Shown here: in pieces, positions 56,313-64,000 of the stretch | Position numbering within the stretch: the first letter of the stretch is position 1 | Layout: each line of letters starts with the position of its first letter | DNA from: Piscinibacter sp. | GTDB taxonomy: Bacteria; Pseudomonadota; Gammaproteobacteria; Burkholderiales; Burkholderiaceae_C | Direction: 5' to 3' | Length of the DNA stretch: 64,000 bases | NCBI GenBank assembly: GCA_017983795.1 | Contig: JAGOAS010000001.1 | Location: 124,001-188,000 of the forward strand | The notes under the pieces: generated by a model | The model's input: only the letters and a program-made list of their open reading frames with translations | Database searches by the model: none | Told to the model about the DNA's origin: nothing | Translations under genes and position numbers: made by a program

Positions 56313-56340
56313 GGTGTGTACCGCTTGAGGTAGGACATCA

Positions 56341-56353
56341 GTTGTCGTATAAC
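56341..56353. promoter_or_regulatory. GntR-type operator candidate GTTGTCGTATAAC
   Basis: An imperfect palindrome in the 109-bp divergent region between udh and the GntR gene. The TTGTCGTATAA core resembles the TTGTxxTACAA half-sites of uronate GntR regulators and the inner part of the inverted repeat at 57181-57212. Confidence 0.5.
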
Positions 56354-56421
56354 TTCACTCATTCTTGGATCCGACCCTGCGCCTGTCAAGGCAAGCGGAT
56401 CGGGGTTTATCCGGAGGGGAC

Positions 56422-57147
56422 ATGAATCAGGACGTCCTGGCCGCGCGGCGGCCGCGCACGCTCGCCCTGGGGCTGGTGGATGCGCTCGGCGAGCGCATCC
56501 GCGACGGCCGGCTGAATGCCGGCGACAAGCTGCCCACCGAGGCCGAGGTGATGGCCGAGTTCGGCGTCAGCCGCACGGTGGTGCGCGAGGCCATCTCCAA
56601 GCTGCAGGCGGCCGGCATGGTCGAGACGCGCCACGGCATCGGCACCTTCGTGGTCGGCCCGGGCGATGCCTCGGCCTTCCGCATCGAGCCGCAGCAGCTC
56701 GCCACGCTGCGCGACGTGGTGGCGGTGCTGGAGCTGCGCATCGGCGTCGAGAGCGAGGCCGCCGGCCTCGCGGCGCAGCGGCGCACGGCCGCGAACCTGG
56801 CGGCGATGCGTGCCGCGCTGGCCGCCTTCGCCGCGGCGGTGGAGGAGGGGCGCGACGCGGTGGCGGCCGACTTCCAGCTGCACAGCGAGATCGCGCGCGC
56901 CACGCAGAACGAGCACTTCGCCGGCCTGATGGCCACGCTCGGCGCGCAGATCATTCCGCGCGCGCGGCTCGAGGCTTCCGGCGTGATCGACCCGCAGCGC
57001 CAGGCCTACCTGCGGCGCGTCAACGCCGAGCACGAGAGCATCGTCGACGCCATCGCCGCCAAGGACGCCGATGCGGCGCGCGCGGCCATGCGCACGCATC
57101 TCGCCAACAGCCGCGAGCGGCGCCGCCGCGCCGTCGAGGCTCCGTAG
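56422..57147 (+). CDS. FadR-subfamily GntR regulator of sugar-acid catabolism
   Basis: A 241-residue regulator with winged HTH (residues 20-80: GDKLPTEAEVMAEFGVSRTV, ISKLQAAGMVETRHGIGTFV) and an FCD domain (VVAVLELRIGVESEAAGLAA; metal-binding Asp/His pattern DFQLHSEIA and HESIVDAI). The uronate regulators UxuR, ExuR and GulR belong here. It is divergent from udh and upstream of the gudD arm, with operator-like elements on both sides. The inducer is probably a uronate or aldarate. ATG at 56422 follows GGAGGGG. Confidence 0.91.
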   Translation: MNQDVLAARRPRTLALGLVDALGERIRDGRLNAGDKLPTEAEVMAEFGVSRTVVREAISKLQAAGMVETRHGIGTFVVGPGDASAFRIEPQQLATLRDVVAVLELRIGVESEAAGLAAQRRTAANLAAMRAALAAFAAAVEEGRDAVAADFQLHSEIARATQNEHFAGLMATLGAQIIPRARLEASGVIDPQRQAYLRRVNAEHESIVDAIAAKDADAARAAMRTHLANSRERRRRAVEAP

Positions 57148-57180
57148 TAACCCTGAGTCGATTCGCCTTGAATCGGCGCC

Positions 57181-57212
57181 ATTCAAGTTGTACGATGACA
57201 TACAACTTGAAT
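57181..57212. promoter_or_regulatory. 32-bp perfect inverted repeat upstream of tctC
   Basis: ATTCAAGTTGTA and TACAACTTGAAT are perfect 12-bp arms around CGATGACA, ending 26 bases before the tctC ATG. As DNA it offers two TTGTA-type half-sites for a dimeric GntR regulator; as RNA it would form a 12-bp hairpin at the 5' end of the transcript. No T-run follows, so it is not a typical terminator. Confidence 0.6.
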
Positions 57213-57238
57213 CCTCAGCCCGCCCCGACCGACCCATC

Positions 57239-58195
57239 ATGAAGAGACTGCTGACCCTGGCCGCACTCGCGTTCGCCCTGGCCGCGCCGGCCCACGCCTG
57301 GCCCGACAAGCCCATCACCCTGGTCGTGCCCTTCCCGCCGGGCGGCTCGACCGACACGCTGGCGCGCAGCATCGGCGCCGAGATGCAGAAGAAGCTCGGC
57401 CAGACGGTGATCGTCGACAACAAGGCCGGCGCCACCGGCACCATCGGCACCGCGCAGGTGGTGCGCGCCGCGCCCGACGGCTACACGGTGCTGGTGTCCT
57501 CGCTCGGCCCCTTCGTGATCGCGCCCTACCTGATCAAGAACGTGCCCTACGACGCCGGCAAGGATCTCGACCTGCTCACCGTCGCCGTGCAGGCGCCCAA
57601 CGTCCTGGTGGTGCCGGCGGCCTCGCCCTTCAAGAGCGTGGCCGACGTGATCGCGGCGCAGAAGAAGACGCCCGAGAAGATCACCTTCGCCTCCTCGGGC
57701 AACGGCTCGTCGGATCACCTGACCGCCGAGCTGTTCTGGCTGCAGAGCGGCACCAGCGGCATCCACGTGCCCTACAAGGGCGGTGCGCCGGCCATCAGCG
57801 ATCTGCTCGGCGGCCAGGTCGACGCCTCGTTCCAGAACATCAACGCGATCCTCCCGCACGTCAACGCCGGCAAGCTGCGCGCCCTGGCCGTGACCGGCGC
57901 GAAACGCTCGGCGCTGCTGCCCAATGTGCCGACGCTGGCCGAAGCGGGCGTGAAGGATGCCGACGTCTATTCGTGGCAGGGCATCGCCGCGCCCAAGGGC
58001 CTGCCGGCGGACGTGAAGGCCAAGCTGCACGCGGCGATCGTCGCCGCGCTCAACGACCCGGCCGTTCGCCCCAAATTGCTCGAAGTCGGCTTCGAGATCG
58101 TCGCCAACACGCCGGCCGAGTTCGCCGCCTTCCAGGCCGCCGAGTCGGCCCGCTGGAAGAAGCTGATCGAGACCCGCAAGATCACCGCGGATTGA
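57239..58195 (+). CDS. Bug/TctC-family periplasmic binding protein
   Basis: A 318-residue binding protein with a 20-residue signal (MKRLLTLAALAFALAAPAHA) and the family pattern WPDKPITLVVPFPPGGSTDT, AAPDGYTVLVSS and HVPYKGGAPAISDLLGGQVD. It is the first gene of the plus-strand arm of the aldarate regulon, downstream of a 32-bp inverted repeat. It has no partner membrane genes. With two further TctC proteins nearby it probably recognises glucarate, galactarate or a related acid. Confidence 0.92.
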   Translation: MKRLLTLAALAFALAAPAHAWPDKPITLVVPFPPGGSTDTLARSIGAEMQKKLGQTVIVDNKAGATGTIGTAQVVRAAPDGYTVLVSSLGPFVIAPYLIKNVPYDAGKDLDLLTVAVQAPNVLVVPAASPFKSVADVIAAQKKTPEKITFASSGNGSSDHLTAELFWLQSGTSGIHVPYKGGAPAISDLLGGQVDASFQNINAILPHVNAGKLRALAVTGAKRSALLPNVPTLAEAGVKDADVYSWQGIAAPKGLPADVKAKLHAAIVAALNDPAVRPKLLEVGFEIVANTPAEFAAFQAAESARWKKLIETRKITAD

Positions 58196-58211
58196 TGACC
58201 CACACCTCACA

Positions 58212-58295
58212 CCGTTCGGCCTGAGCCTGTCGAAGGCCATGCGCGTGGCACCTTGCTGCCCGTTGCCGGCCCTTCGACAGGCTCAGGGCGAACGG
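58212..58295. repeat. REP-like interspersed palindrome, second copy
   Basis: An 84-bp element with outer arms CCGTTCGGCCTGAGCCTGTC and its complement ending CGAACGG, inner arms GTCGAAGG and CCTTCGAC. Arms match the copy at 9423-9492 almost base for base while the loops differ. It sits between tctC and gudD and may attenuate read-through. Confidence 0.85.
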
Positions 58296-58317
58296 GTTCT
58301 GCTCCACCGGTCTTGAC

Positions 58318-59646
58318 ATGAACAACACCCCCGTCGTCACCCAGCTGCAGGCGATTCCGGTCGCCGGCCGCGACAGCATGCTGCTCAACCTGAGCGGCGC
58401 GCATGGTCCCTTCTTCACGCGCAACCTGCTCATCCTCACCGACAGCGCCGGCCACACCGGCGTCGGCGAGGTGCCGGGCGGCGAGAAGATCCGCCAGACG
58501 CTGGAGGATGCGCGCGAGCTGGTCGTCGGCCAGCCGGTGGCCAACGTGCAGGCGGTGATGCAGACGATGCAGCGCGCCTTCGCCGACCGCGATGCCGGCG
58601 GGCGCGGCCTGCAGACCTTCGACCTGCGCACCACCATTCATGCCGTCACCGCCGTCGAATCGGCGATGCTCGATCTGCTCGGCCAGCATCTCGGCCTGCC
58701 GGTGGCGGCGCTGCTCGGCGAAGGGCAGCAGCGCGAGGCGGTGGAGATGCTCGGGTATCTCTTCTTCGTCGGCGACCGCAACAAGACCGATCTGCCCTAT
58801 GCCGAAGAACCGGGCGCGGACAACGCCTGGTTCCGCCTGCGCCACCAGGAAGCGCTGACGCCCGAGGCGGTGGTGCGCTTAGCCGTTGCCGCGCGCGAGC
58901 GCTACGGCTTCAACGACTTCAAGCTCAAGGGCGGCGTGCTCGCGGGCGATGCGGAAGTGGACGCGGTGATCGCGCTGCACGAGCGCTTCCCCGAGGCGCG
59001 CGTGACGCTCGATCCGAACGGCGGCTGGCTCTTGAAGGACGCGATCCGCCTGGGCCAACGCATGCGCGGCGTGGTGGCCTATGCGGAAGACCCGTGCGGC
59101 GCCGAGCAGGGCTTCAGCGGCCGCGAGGTGATGGCCGAGTTCCGCCGCGCCACCGGGTTGCCCACCGCCACCAACATGGTCGCCACCGACTGGCGCCAGA
59201 TGGCGCATGCGCTGGCGCTGCAGTCGGTCGACATCCCGCTGGCCGACCCGCATTTCTGGACCCTGGCCGGCAGCGTGCGCGTCGCCCAGACCTGCCGCGA
59301 CTGGGGCCTGACCTGGGGCTCGCATTCGAACAACCACTTCGACGTCTCGCTGGCGATGTTCACGCACGTCGGCGCGGCCGCGCCGGGCAAGGTGACGGCG
59401 ATCGACACGCACTGGATCTGGCAGGACGGCCAGCGCCTCACGAAAGACCCGCTGCGCATCGTGAACGGCCACGTGCAGGTGCCGAAGAAGCCGGGCCTGG
59501 GTGTGGAGCTCGACATGGCCGAAGTCGCCAAGGCGCACGAGCTCTACCGGCAGCACGGCCTCGGCGCGCGTGACGACGCGATGGCGATGCAGTACCTCAT
59601 CCCCGGCTGGAAGTTCGACAACAAGCGGCCCTGCATGGTCCGCTGA
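58318..59646 (+). CDS. gudD: Glucarate dehydratase
   Basis: A 442-residue enolase-superfamily enzyme that dehydrates D-glucarate (or L-idarate) to 5-keto-4-deoxy-glucarate. The KxK motif is NDFKLKGG near residue 205; metal ligands are in [17 protein letters not shown] and [10 protein letters not shown]; the catalytic His lies in [19 protein letters not shown]. Length and sequence are close to characterised GudD. It pairs with GarD from the other arm so that both aldarate stereoisomers enter the same path. Confidence 0.95.
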   Translation: MNNTPVVTQLQAIPVAGRDSMLLNLSGAHGPFFTRNLLILTDSAGHTGVGEVPGGEKIRQTLEDARELVVGQPVANVQAVMQTMQRAFADRDAGGRGLQTFDLRTTIHAVTAVESAMLDLLGQHLGLPVAALLGEGQQREAVEMLGYLFFVGDRNKTDLPYAEEPGADNAWFRLRHQEALTPEAVVRLAVAARERYGFNDFKLKGGVLAGDAEVDAVIALHERFPEARVTLDPNGGWLLKDAIRLGQRMRGVVAYAEDPCGAEQGFSGREVMAEFRRATGLPTATNMVATDWRQMAHALALQSVDIPLADPHFWTLAGSVRVAQTCRDWGLTWGSHSNNHFDVSLAMFTHVGAAAPGKVTAIDTHWIWQDGQRLTKDPLRIVNGHVQVPKKPGLGVELDMAEVAKAHELYRQHGLGARDDAMAMQYLIPGWKFDNKRPCMVR

Positions 59647-59662
59647 CACCAGGAGACCCGTC

Positions 59663-60613
59663 TTGAAGCGAATCATCCTCGCTGCCGCGCTGGCTGCGCT
59701 CGCCTTCCATGCCGCCGCGCAGCAGTGGCCGAGCAAGCCGATCCGCATCGTCGTGCCCTATCCGCCGGGCGGTTCGTCGGACATCATCGCCCGCGCCATC
59801 TCGCAGCCGCTGTCGGAGGCGCTCAAGCAGACGGTGATCGTCGAGAACCGCGCCGGCGCCAACGGCAACACCGGCACCGATGCCGTCGCCAAGAGCAACG
59901 ACGGCCACACGCTGCTGCTGTGCGACACCGGCGCCCTGGCGATCACACCCTCGGTCTACAAGCAGCTGCCCTTCGACCCGAGCAAGGATCTGCGCGGCGT
60001 CACCATGCTGGCCTACTCGCCGCACCTGCTGGTGGTGCACCCCTCGGTGCCGGCCAACAACCTGCAGGAGCTGGTGGCGCTCTCGCACAAGGAGAAGCTC
60101 AACTTCGCGGTGACGGCCATCGGCAGCGCGCCGCACCTGGCCGGCGTGGCGGTGGAGAAGGCGACGAAGGCCGAGTGGACCTACATCCCCTACAAGGGCG
60201 GCTCGCAGGCGATCGGCGACACCGTCGCCGGCCAGACCCAGGTGCTGATGAACGGCATGCTCGCCACGCTGCCCATGGTGCAGTCGGGCAAGCTCAAGGT
60301 GCTGGGCGTCTCCAAGGCGACGCGCGTGCCGCTGCTGGCCAAGGTGCCGACCATCGCGGAGCAGGGCGTGAAGGGCTTCGAGTCGGGCACCTGGCAGGGC
60401 GTGCTGGTGCCGGCCGCCACGCCGCCGGCGGTGGTGAACCGCCTCGCCACCGAGCTGACGCGCATCATCCGCCTGCCCGAGGTGCGCGAGCGCCTGGTGT
60501 CGCAGGGCGCCGAGGTCTACACCATGACGCCGACGGAGTTCAGCGCCTTCTTCGAGCGCGAGCGCAAGAACTGGGCCGCCGTGGTCGCCGCGGGCGGCGT
60601 GAAGATCGATTGA
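59663..60613 (+). CDS. Bug/TctC-family periplasmic binding protein
   Basis: A 316-residue binding protein with signal MKRIILAAALAALAFHAAAQ (first codon TTG, with AGGAG 8 bases upstream). The mature part has QWPSKPIRIVVPYPPGGSSD and IPYKGGSQAIGDTVAGQTQV. TTG at 59663 is the only start that gives a proper signal peptide. It is the third TctC protein of this regulon, between gudD and a hydroxyacid dehydrogenase. No membrane partner genes are present. Confidence 0.9.
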   Translation: MKRIILAAALAALAFHAAAQQWPSKPIRIVVPYPPGGSSDIIARAISQPLSEALKQTVIVENRAGANGNTGTDAVAKSNDGHTLLLCDTGALAITPSVYKQLPFDPSKDLRGVTMLAYSPHLLVVHPSVPANNLQELVALSHKEKLNFAVTAIGSAPHLAGVAVEKATKAEWTYIPYKGGSQAIGDTVAGQTQVLMNGMLATLPMVQSGKLKVLGVSKATRVPLLAKVPTIAEQGVKGFESGTWQGVLVPAATPPAVVNRLATELTRIIRLPEVRERLVSQGAEVYTMTPTEFSAFFERERKNWAAVVAAGGVKID

Positions 60614-60626
60614 GGATCGAGGCTCG

Positions 60627-61583
60627 ATGAACAAGCACCGCATCCTGCAGGCCGGCCGGCTGCTGCCTTCGCTCGAAGCGAAGCTGGCCGCCGAGTTCGA
60701 CACCGTGCTGCTCGCCGAGCAGGGCGATCCGGCGGCCTTCCTCGCCGCGCACGGCGGCGAGTTCGAGGGCTTCGTCACCTCGGCGGGCGTGGGCGTCACG
60801 GCCGACATGCTGGCGCGGCTGCCCCGGCTGCGCGCGATCTCCAGCTTCGGCGTCGGGCTGGACAAGCTGGATCTTGCCGCCGCCCAAGTGCGCGGCATCG
60901 CCGTCGGCTACACGCCCGACGTGCTGAACGACTGCGTGGCCGATCTGGCGATGGCGTTGATGCTCGACGTCGGCCGGCGCATCAGCGAAGCCGATCGTTT
61001 CGTGCGCCGCGGCGGCTGGACCACGCCGGGCGCGAAGAGCTTTCCGCTGGCGCGCAAGGTGAGCGGCGCCAAGCTGGGCATCGTCGGCCTGGGCCGCATC
61101 GGCCAGACCATCGCGAAGCGCGCCACCGGCTTCGAGATGGACATCCGCTACCACAGCCGGCGGCCTGTAGCAGGCGTGGCCTGGGCGCACGAGCCCTCGC
61201 TGATCGAGCTGGCGCGCTGGTGCGATTACCTGGTGGTCATCACCGCCGGCGGCGCGGGCACGCGGCACCTGGTGAACGACGCGGTGCTGGACGCGCTCGG
61301 CCCGCGCGGCTTCGTGATCAACGTGGCGCGCGGCTCGGTGATCGACGAAGCGGCGCTGGTGCGCGCGCTCGTCGACAAGCGCATCGCCGGCGCCGGGCTG
61401 GACGTATTCGAGAACGAGCCGAACGTGCCGCGCGCGCTCTTCGAGCTCGACAACGTGGTGCTGCTGCCGCACATTGCCAGCGGCACCGAGGAGACGCGCC
61501 AGGCCATGGCCGACCGCGTATTCGACAACCTGCAAGGCTTCTTCCGCGACGGCCGCATGGTCTCGCCCGCCCCGCTTCCCTGA
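60627..61583 (+). CDS. D-isomer-specific 2-hydroxyacid dehydrogenase (hydroxypyruvate/glyoxylate reductase type)
   Basis: A 318-residue NAD(P)-dependent dehydrogenase. The cofactor motif is GIVGLGRIGQTIAKR; the catalytic residues are Arg in NVARGSVIDE, Glu in DVFENEPNVP and His in LLPHIASGTEETR. It would reduce glyoxylate, hydroxypyruvate or 2-keto acids to D-hydroxyacids such as D-glycerate. Its place before garL and garR fits a side route from the aldolase products to glycerate. It starts 13 bases after the TctC stop. Confidence 0.9.
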   Translation: MNKHRILQAGRLLPSLEAKLAAEFDTVLLAEQGDPAAFLAAHGGEFEGFVTSAGVGVTADMLARLPRLRAISSFGVGLDKLDLAAAQVRGIAVGYTPDVLNDCVADLAMALMLDVGRRISEADRFVRRGGWTTPGAKSFPLARKVSGAKLGIVGLGRIGQTIAKRATGFEMDIRYHSRRPVAGVAWAHEPSLIELARWCDYLVVITAGGAGTRHLVNDAVLDALGPRGFVINVARGSVIDEAALVRALVDKRIAGAGLDVFENEPNVPRALFELDNVVLLPHIASGTEETRQAMADRVFDNLQGFFRDGRMVSPAPLP

Positions 61584-61593
61584 AGGACATCCC

Positions 61594-62355
61594 ATGAGAG
61601 AAAACCGACTGCGCACGCTGTGGAGCGAGGACAAGGCCGCCGTCAACGGCTGGCTGGCGATCGCCAACAGCTTCTGCGCCGAGACCATGGCCCACCAGGG
61701 CTGGGACACGCTGACCATCGACCTGCAGCACGGCGTGGTCGACTACCAGGCCATGGTGGGCATGCTGCAGGCCATCTCCACCACCGCCACCGTGCCCATC
61801 GTGCGCGTGCCCTGGCTGGAGCCGGGCATCATCATGAAGACGCTGGACGCCGGTGCCTACGGCGTGATCTGCCCGATGGTCAATACGCGCGAAGAGGCGC
61901 AGCGCTTCGTCGCCTACACCAGCTACGCGCCCAAGGGCACCAGAAGCTTCGGCCCGGTGCGCGCGCTGCTGTACGGCGGCGCCGACTACCCGACGCAGGC
62001 CAACGACACCATCGTGCGCTTCGCGATGATCGAGACCGCGCAGGCGCTCGACAACCTCGACGCCATCCTCGGCGTCGAAGGCCTGGACGCGATCTACATC
62101 GGCCCCTCGGACCTGTCGCTGGCGCTGGGCTGCAAGCCGCAGTTCGACGACGTCGAGCCCAAGGTGGCGCAGGCCATCGACCACATCGTCGCGCGCGCCA
62201 AGGCGCATGGCGTGGTGGCCGGCATCCACAACGGCCGCAGCGACGTCGCCAAGGCGCGCATCGCCCGTGGCTTCCGCTTCGTGACGGTGAGCTCGGACGC
62301 GCGCCTGATCGCGGCGGGTTCACAACAGGTGCTGGCCGAGATGCGCCAGCGCTGA
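61594..62355 (+). CDS. garL: HpcH/HpaI-family aldolase, 5-keto-4-deoxy-D-glucarate aldolase type
   Basis: A 253-residue class II aldolase. Metal ligands Glu and Asp are in FAMIETAQALDNLD and YIGPSDLSLALG, and the Arg/His that polarise the substrate are in NGWLAIANSF...TIDLQHGVVDYQAM. It cleaves 5-keto-4-deoxy-glucarate to pyruvate and tartronate semialdehyde. Upstream GudD/GarD make the substrate and the next gene garR reduces the product, which supports the GarL role over HpaI. ATG at 61594 follows GAAGGACA. Confidence 0.88.
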   Translation: MRENRLRTLWSEDKAAVNGWLAIANSFCAETMAHQGWDTLTIDLQHGVVDYQAMVGMLQAISTTATVPIVRVPWLEPGIIMKTLDAGAYGVICPMVNTREEAQRFVAYTSYAPKGTRSFGPVRALLYGGADYPTQANDTIVRFAMIETAQALDNLDAILGVEGLDAIYIGPSDLSLALGCKPQFDDVEPKVAQAIDHIVARAKAHGVVAGIHNGRSDVAKARIARGFRFVTVSSDARLIAAGSQQVLAEMRQR

Positions 62356-62374
62356 ACGAAGAAAGGACATCACC

Positions 62375-63256
62375 ATGAAGCTGGGATTCATCGGCCTCGG
62401 GATCATGGGTGCGCCCATGGCAGGCCATCTGCGTGCCGCCGGGCATGACTTGTTCGTCAACACGCGCAGCCAGGTGCCGCAGGCCTTGCGCGACGCCGGC
62501 GCGGTGGCCTGCGCCTCGCCCAAGGAAGTGGCGCAGCGCGCCGACGTGATCTTCACCATGGTGCCGGACACGCCGGACGTGGAGAAGGTGCTGTTCGCGG
62601 AGAACGGCGTGGCGGCGGGACTCTCCAAGGGCAAGACCGTGGTCGACATGAGCTCGATCTCGCCGATCGAGACCAAGGCCTTCGCCAAGAGGATCAACGA
62701 ACTCGGCTGCGACTACCTGGATGCACCGGTGTCGGGTGGCGAAGTCGGTGCCAAGGCCGCAAGCCTGACCATCATGGTCGGCGGTCCGCAGGCCGCGTTC
62801 GATCGCGTGCTGCCGCTCTTCCAGCTGATGGGCAAGAACATCACCCTGGTGGGCGGCAATGGCGACGGCCAGACCACCAAGGTGGCCAACCAGATCATCG
62901 TGGCGCTCAACATCGCGGCGGTGGGCGAAGCGCTGGTCTTCGCCAGCAAGGCCGGCGCCGACCCGGCCAAGGTGCGGCAGGCGCTGATGGGCGGCTTCGC
63001 GGCCAGCCGCATCCTCGAAGTGCATGGCGAGCGCATGATCAAGCGCACGTTCAATCCGGGCTTCAGGATCCAACTGCACCAGAAGGACCTGAACCTCGCG
63101 CTGCAAGGCGCGAAGCAACTCGGCGTGAGCCTGCCCGGCACGGCCAACGCGGCGCAGCTGATGCAGGCCTGTGCGGCGCACGGGCTGGCCGACAGCGATC
63201 ACTCGGCGCTGGTGCGTGCCTTGGAGATCCTCGCCAGGCACGAGGTCGCTGCGTAG
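62375..63256 (+). CDS. garR: Tartronate semialdehyde reductase GarR
   Basis: A 293-residue beta-hydroxyacid dehydrogenase that reduces tartronate semialdehyde to glycerate. Rossmann motif GFIGLGIMGAPMA, DAPVSGGEVGAKAASL and the catalytic Lys in TTKVANQIIV. It is nearly identical to GlxR (45714-46613) after about residue 57, whereas the first 57 residues differ. It ends the gar/gud operon; a hairpin follows at 63287-63303. Glycerate made here would be phosphorylated by TtuD from the other operon. Confidence 0.95.
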   Translation: MKLGFIGLGIMGAPMAGHLRAAGHDLFVNTRSQVPQALRDAGAVACASPKEVAQRADVIFTMVPDTPDVEKVLFAENGVAAGLSKGKTVVDMSSISPIETKAFAKRINELGCDYLDAPVSGGEVGAKAASLTIMVGGPQAAFDRVLPLFQLMGKNITLVGGNGDGQTTKVANQIIVALNIAAVGEALVFASKAGADPAKVRQALMGGFAASRILEVHGERMIKRTFNPGFRIQLHQKDLNLALQGAKQLGVSLPGTANAAQLMQACAAHGLADSDHSALVRALEILARHEVAA

Positions 63257-63286
63257 CTTCGGTAACACGACTGAGTTGCCTCAATC

Positions 63287-63303
63287 CCGACCGTGGCGGT
63301 CGG
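63287..63303 (+). terminator. Possible intrinsic terminator after garR
   Basis: CCGACCG-TGG-CGGTCGG, a perfect 7-bp stem with a 3-base loop, 31 bases after the garR stop, followed by TTGTCC. The T-run is short, so strength is uncertain. The rest of 63257-63396 shows no gene. Confidence 0.5.
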
Positions 63304-63396
63304 TTGTCCCCGGAGACCCTTTGATCCACCGCAAGACGGTGCTTCGAGGGGCAAGAGACATTCCGCTCCATCAAAGAGCACAACCGGGGACTGCGA

Positions 63397-64000
63397 TTGG
63401 AAACCCACACCACCCTCAGCGGCGTCGGCGCTCGGCCGATGCGTCCGTTGCGGCCGCGTCGTGTGGCGCCGGGCTCTGAGCCCGCGCCCGTCGCCGGCGG
63501 CAGTGCCTTCTGGGCCGCAGTTCTCGGGCCCGCCTTGCCCGCCGATGTCGTCGCCGAATTGCAGGAGCTGGCGCAGGTGCGCGAGCTGCCGGCCGGCAGC
63601 CTGCTGGTGTCGAGCCGCGAACCCGCGCGTGACCTCTGCCTGATCGCCCGCGGCGACGCGGCGCTGGGCAGCGCGCCGGCCGACGGCAGCTTCCAGCCCG
63701 AGCGCAGCGTGCAGGGCCCGGCTTGGCTGGACGCGAGCAGCGCCTGGCTGGGCGCCGCACCCGCGCAGGATGCCGTGGCGGTGTCGGACGTGACCCTGGT
63801 CAGCGTGCCGCGCGCCGATGTGCAGGCCCTGATGCAGCGTCATCCGGAACTGGCACGGCGGCTCGTGGTGACGCTGGCGCGCCAGGTGCAGTCGCTCACG
63901 GTGGCCACGCACGACCTGATGCACAAGGACGCCGAGGGCCGCTTCGCCGCGTGGCTGCTGCAGCGCTGCTGCAGCGAAGCGGCGAGCGACGGCAGCGTCA
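63397..64000 (+). CDS. Crp/Fnr-type cyclic-nucleotide-binding-fold regulator, partial
   Basis: An open frame that runs off the window end, 201 codons if it starts at TTG 63397 (or 187 from ATG 63439). From residue about 50 it has the cNMP-binding beta-barrel pattern (ELQELAQVRELPAGSLLVSS, LCLIARGDAALG) and then the long dimer helix (MQRHPELARRLVVTLARQVQ, HDLMHKDAEGRFAAWLLQRC), as in Crp/Fnr proteins just before the HTH, which would lie outside. The cyclic-nucleotide-binding Arg motif is not recognisable, and no Fnr-type N-terminal Cys cluster is seen. The target is unknown. Confidence 0.75.
   Translation, partial: METHTTLSGVGARPMRPLRPRRVAPGSEPAPVAGGSAFWAAVLGPALPADVVAELQELAQVRELPAGSLLVSSREPARDLCLIARGDAALGSAPADGSFQPERSVQGPAWLDASSAWLGAAPAQDAVAVSDVTLVSVPRADVQALMQRHPELARRLVVTLARQVQSLTVATHDLMHKDAEGRFAAWLLQRCCSEAASDGSV

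Noticed and set aside
63257-63396. Possible structured RNA before the Crp/Fnr gene
   Set aside because: Apart from one 7-bp hairpin that fits a terminator, no conserved RNA motif could be recognised by eye.

Overview
The window is a GC-rich (about 70%) chromosomal segment that reads like a Burkholderiales betaproteobacterium of the Leptothrix/Rubrivivax/Methylibium/Ideonella type. The basis is gene content and style: Bug/TctC binding proteins, a betaproteobacterial porin, urtABCDE, and REP-like palindromes of the TTCGACAGGCTCAG family. This is inference from family knowledge; no search was possible. No rRNA, tRNA, CRISPR array or intact insertion sequence was seen.

Layout. 1-6.4 kb: end of a metal-type sensor kinase, a 78-bp remnant of the ureC 3' end, a receiver-less LuxR regulator, a PAS chemoreceptor, two WS/DGAT acyltransferases and a PhaC-like hydrolase. 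6.4-14.2 kb: urea transporter urtABCDE, split between urtB and urtC by an antisense NERD/UvrD helicase; the same 16-bp palindrome precedes urtA and urtC. 14.2-16.8 kb: NorE/NorF-like oxidase subunits under an NsrR-like palindrome, a frameshifted 5' fragment of ureD, two unknown proteins and an Ivy-type lysozyme inhibitor. 16.9-25.9 kb: LuxR and AraC regulators, a Liv-type ABC transporter whose last ATPase is fused in frame to an aldehyde dehydrogenase, and a MntA/HepT toxin-antitoxin pair.

26.2-35.3 kb: purine (urate/allantoin) catabolism: M20 amidohydrolase, UraD-AllC fusion, PuuE, a GntR regulator with a perfect 16-bp palindrome, UraH, cytochrome-linked urate oxidase PuuD, a porin and an NCS2 permease. 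35.3-38.6 kb: three translationally coupled genes for a FecR-like protein, a c-heme HAMP sensor and a Ser/Thr kinase. 38.8-42.9 kb: a tautomerase, a secreted His/Arg-rich protein, and a LysR-pilin-cytochrome-cytochrome operon. 43.1-49.1 kb: the glycerate pathway (gcl, hyi, glxR, ttuD), which takes up glyoxylate from allantoin breakdown, then a diguanylate cyclase.

49.1-63.3 kb: a uronate/aldarate regulon in two divergent arms around a GntR gene: TRAP importer, uronate dehydrogenase, lactonase and GarD on one side; GudD, a hydroxyacid dehydrogenase, GarL and GarR on the other, with three orphan TctC proteins. It yields pyruvate and tartronate semialdehyde; GarR/GlxR make glycerate and TtuD phosphorylates it, so purine and sugar-acid catabolism meet at glycerate. 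The window ends inside a Crp/Fnr-type regulator.

Most noteworthy: urease relics at both flanks of an apparently intact urea transporter; a 65-bp coding repeat that supplies the N terminus of PuuE and ends on the start codon of another gene; an ABC-ATPase/dehydrogenase fusion; a pilin-cytochrome operon; a heme sensor coupled to a kinase; and a mosaic pair of tartronate semialdehyde reductases.
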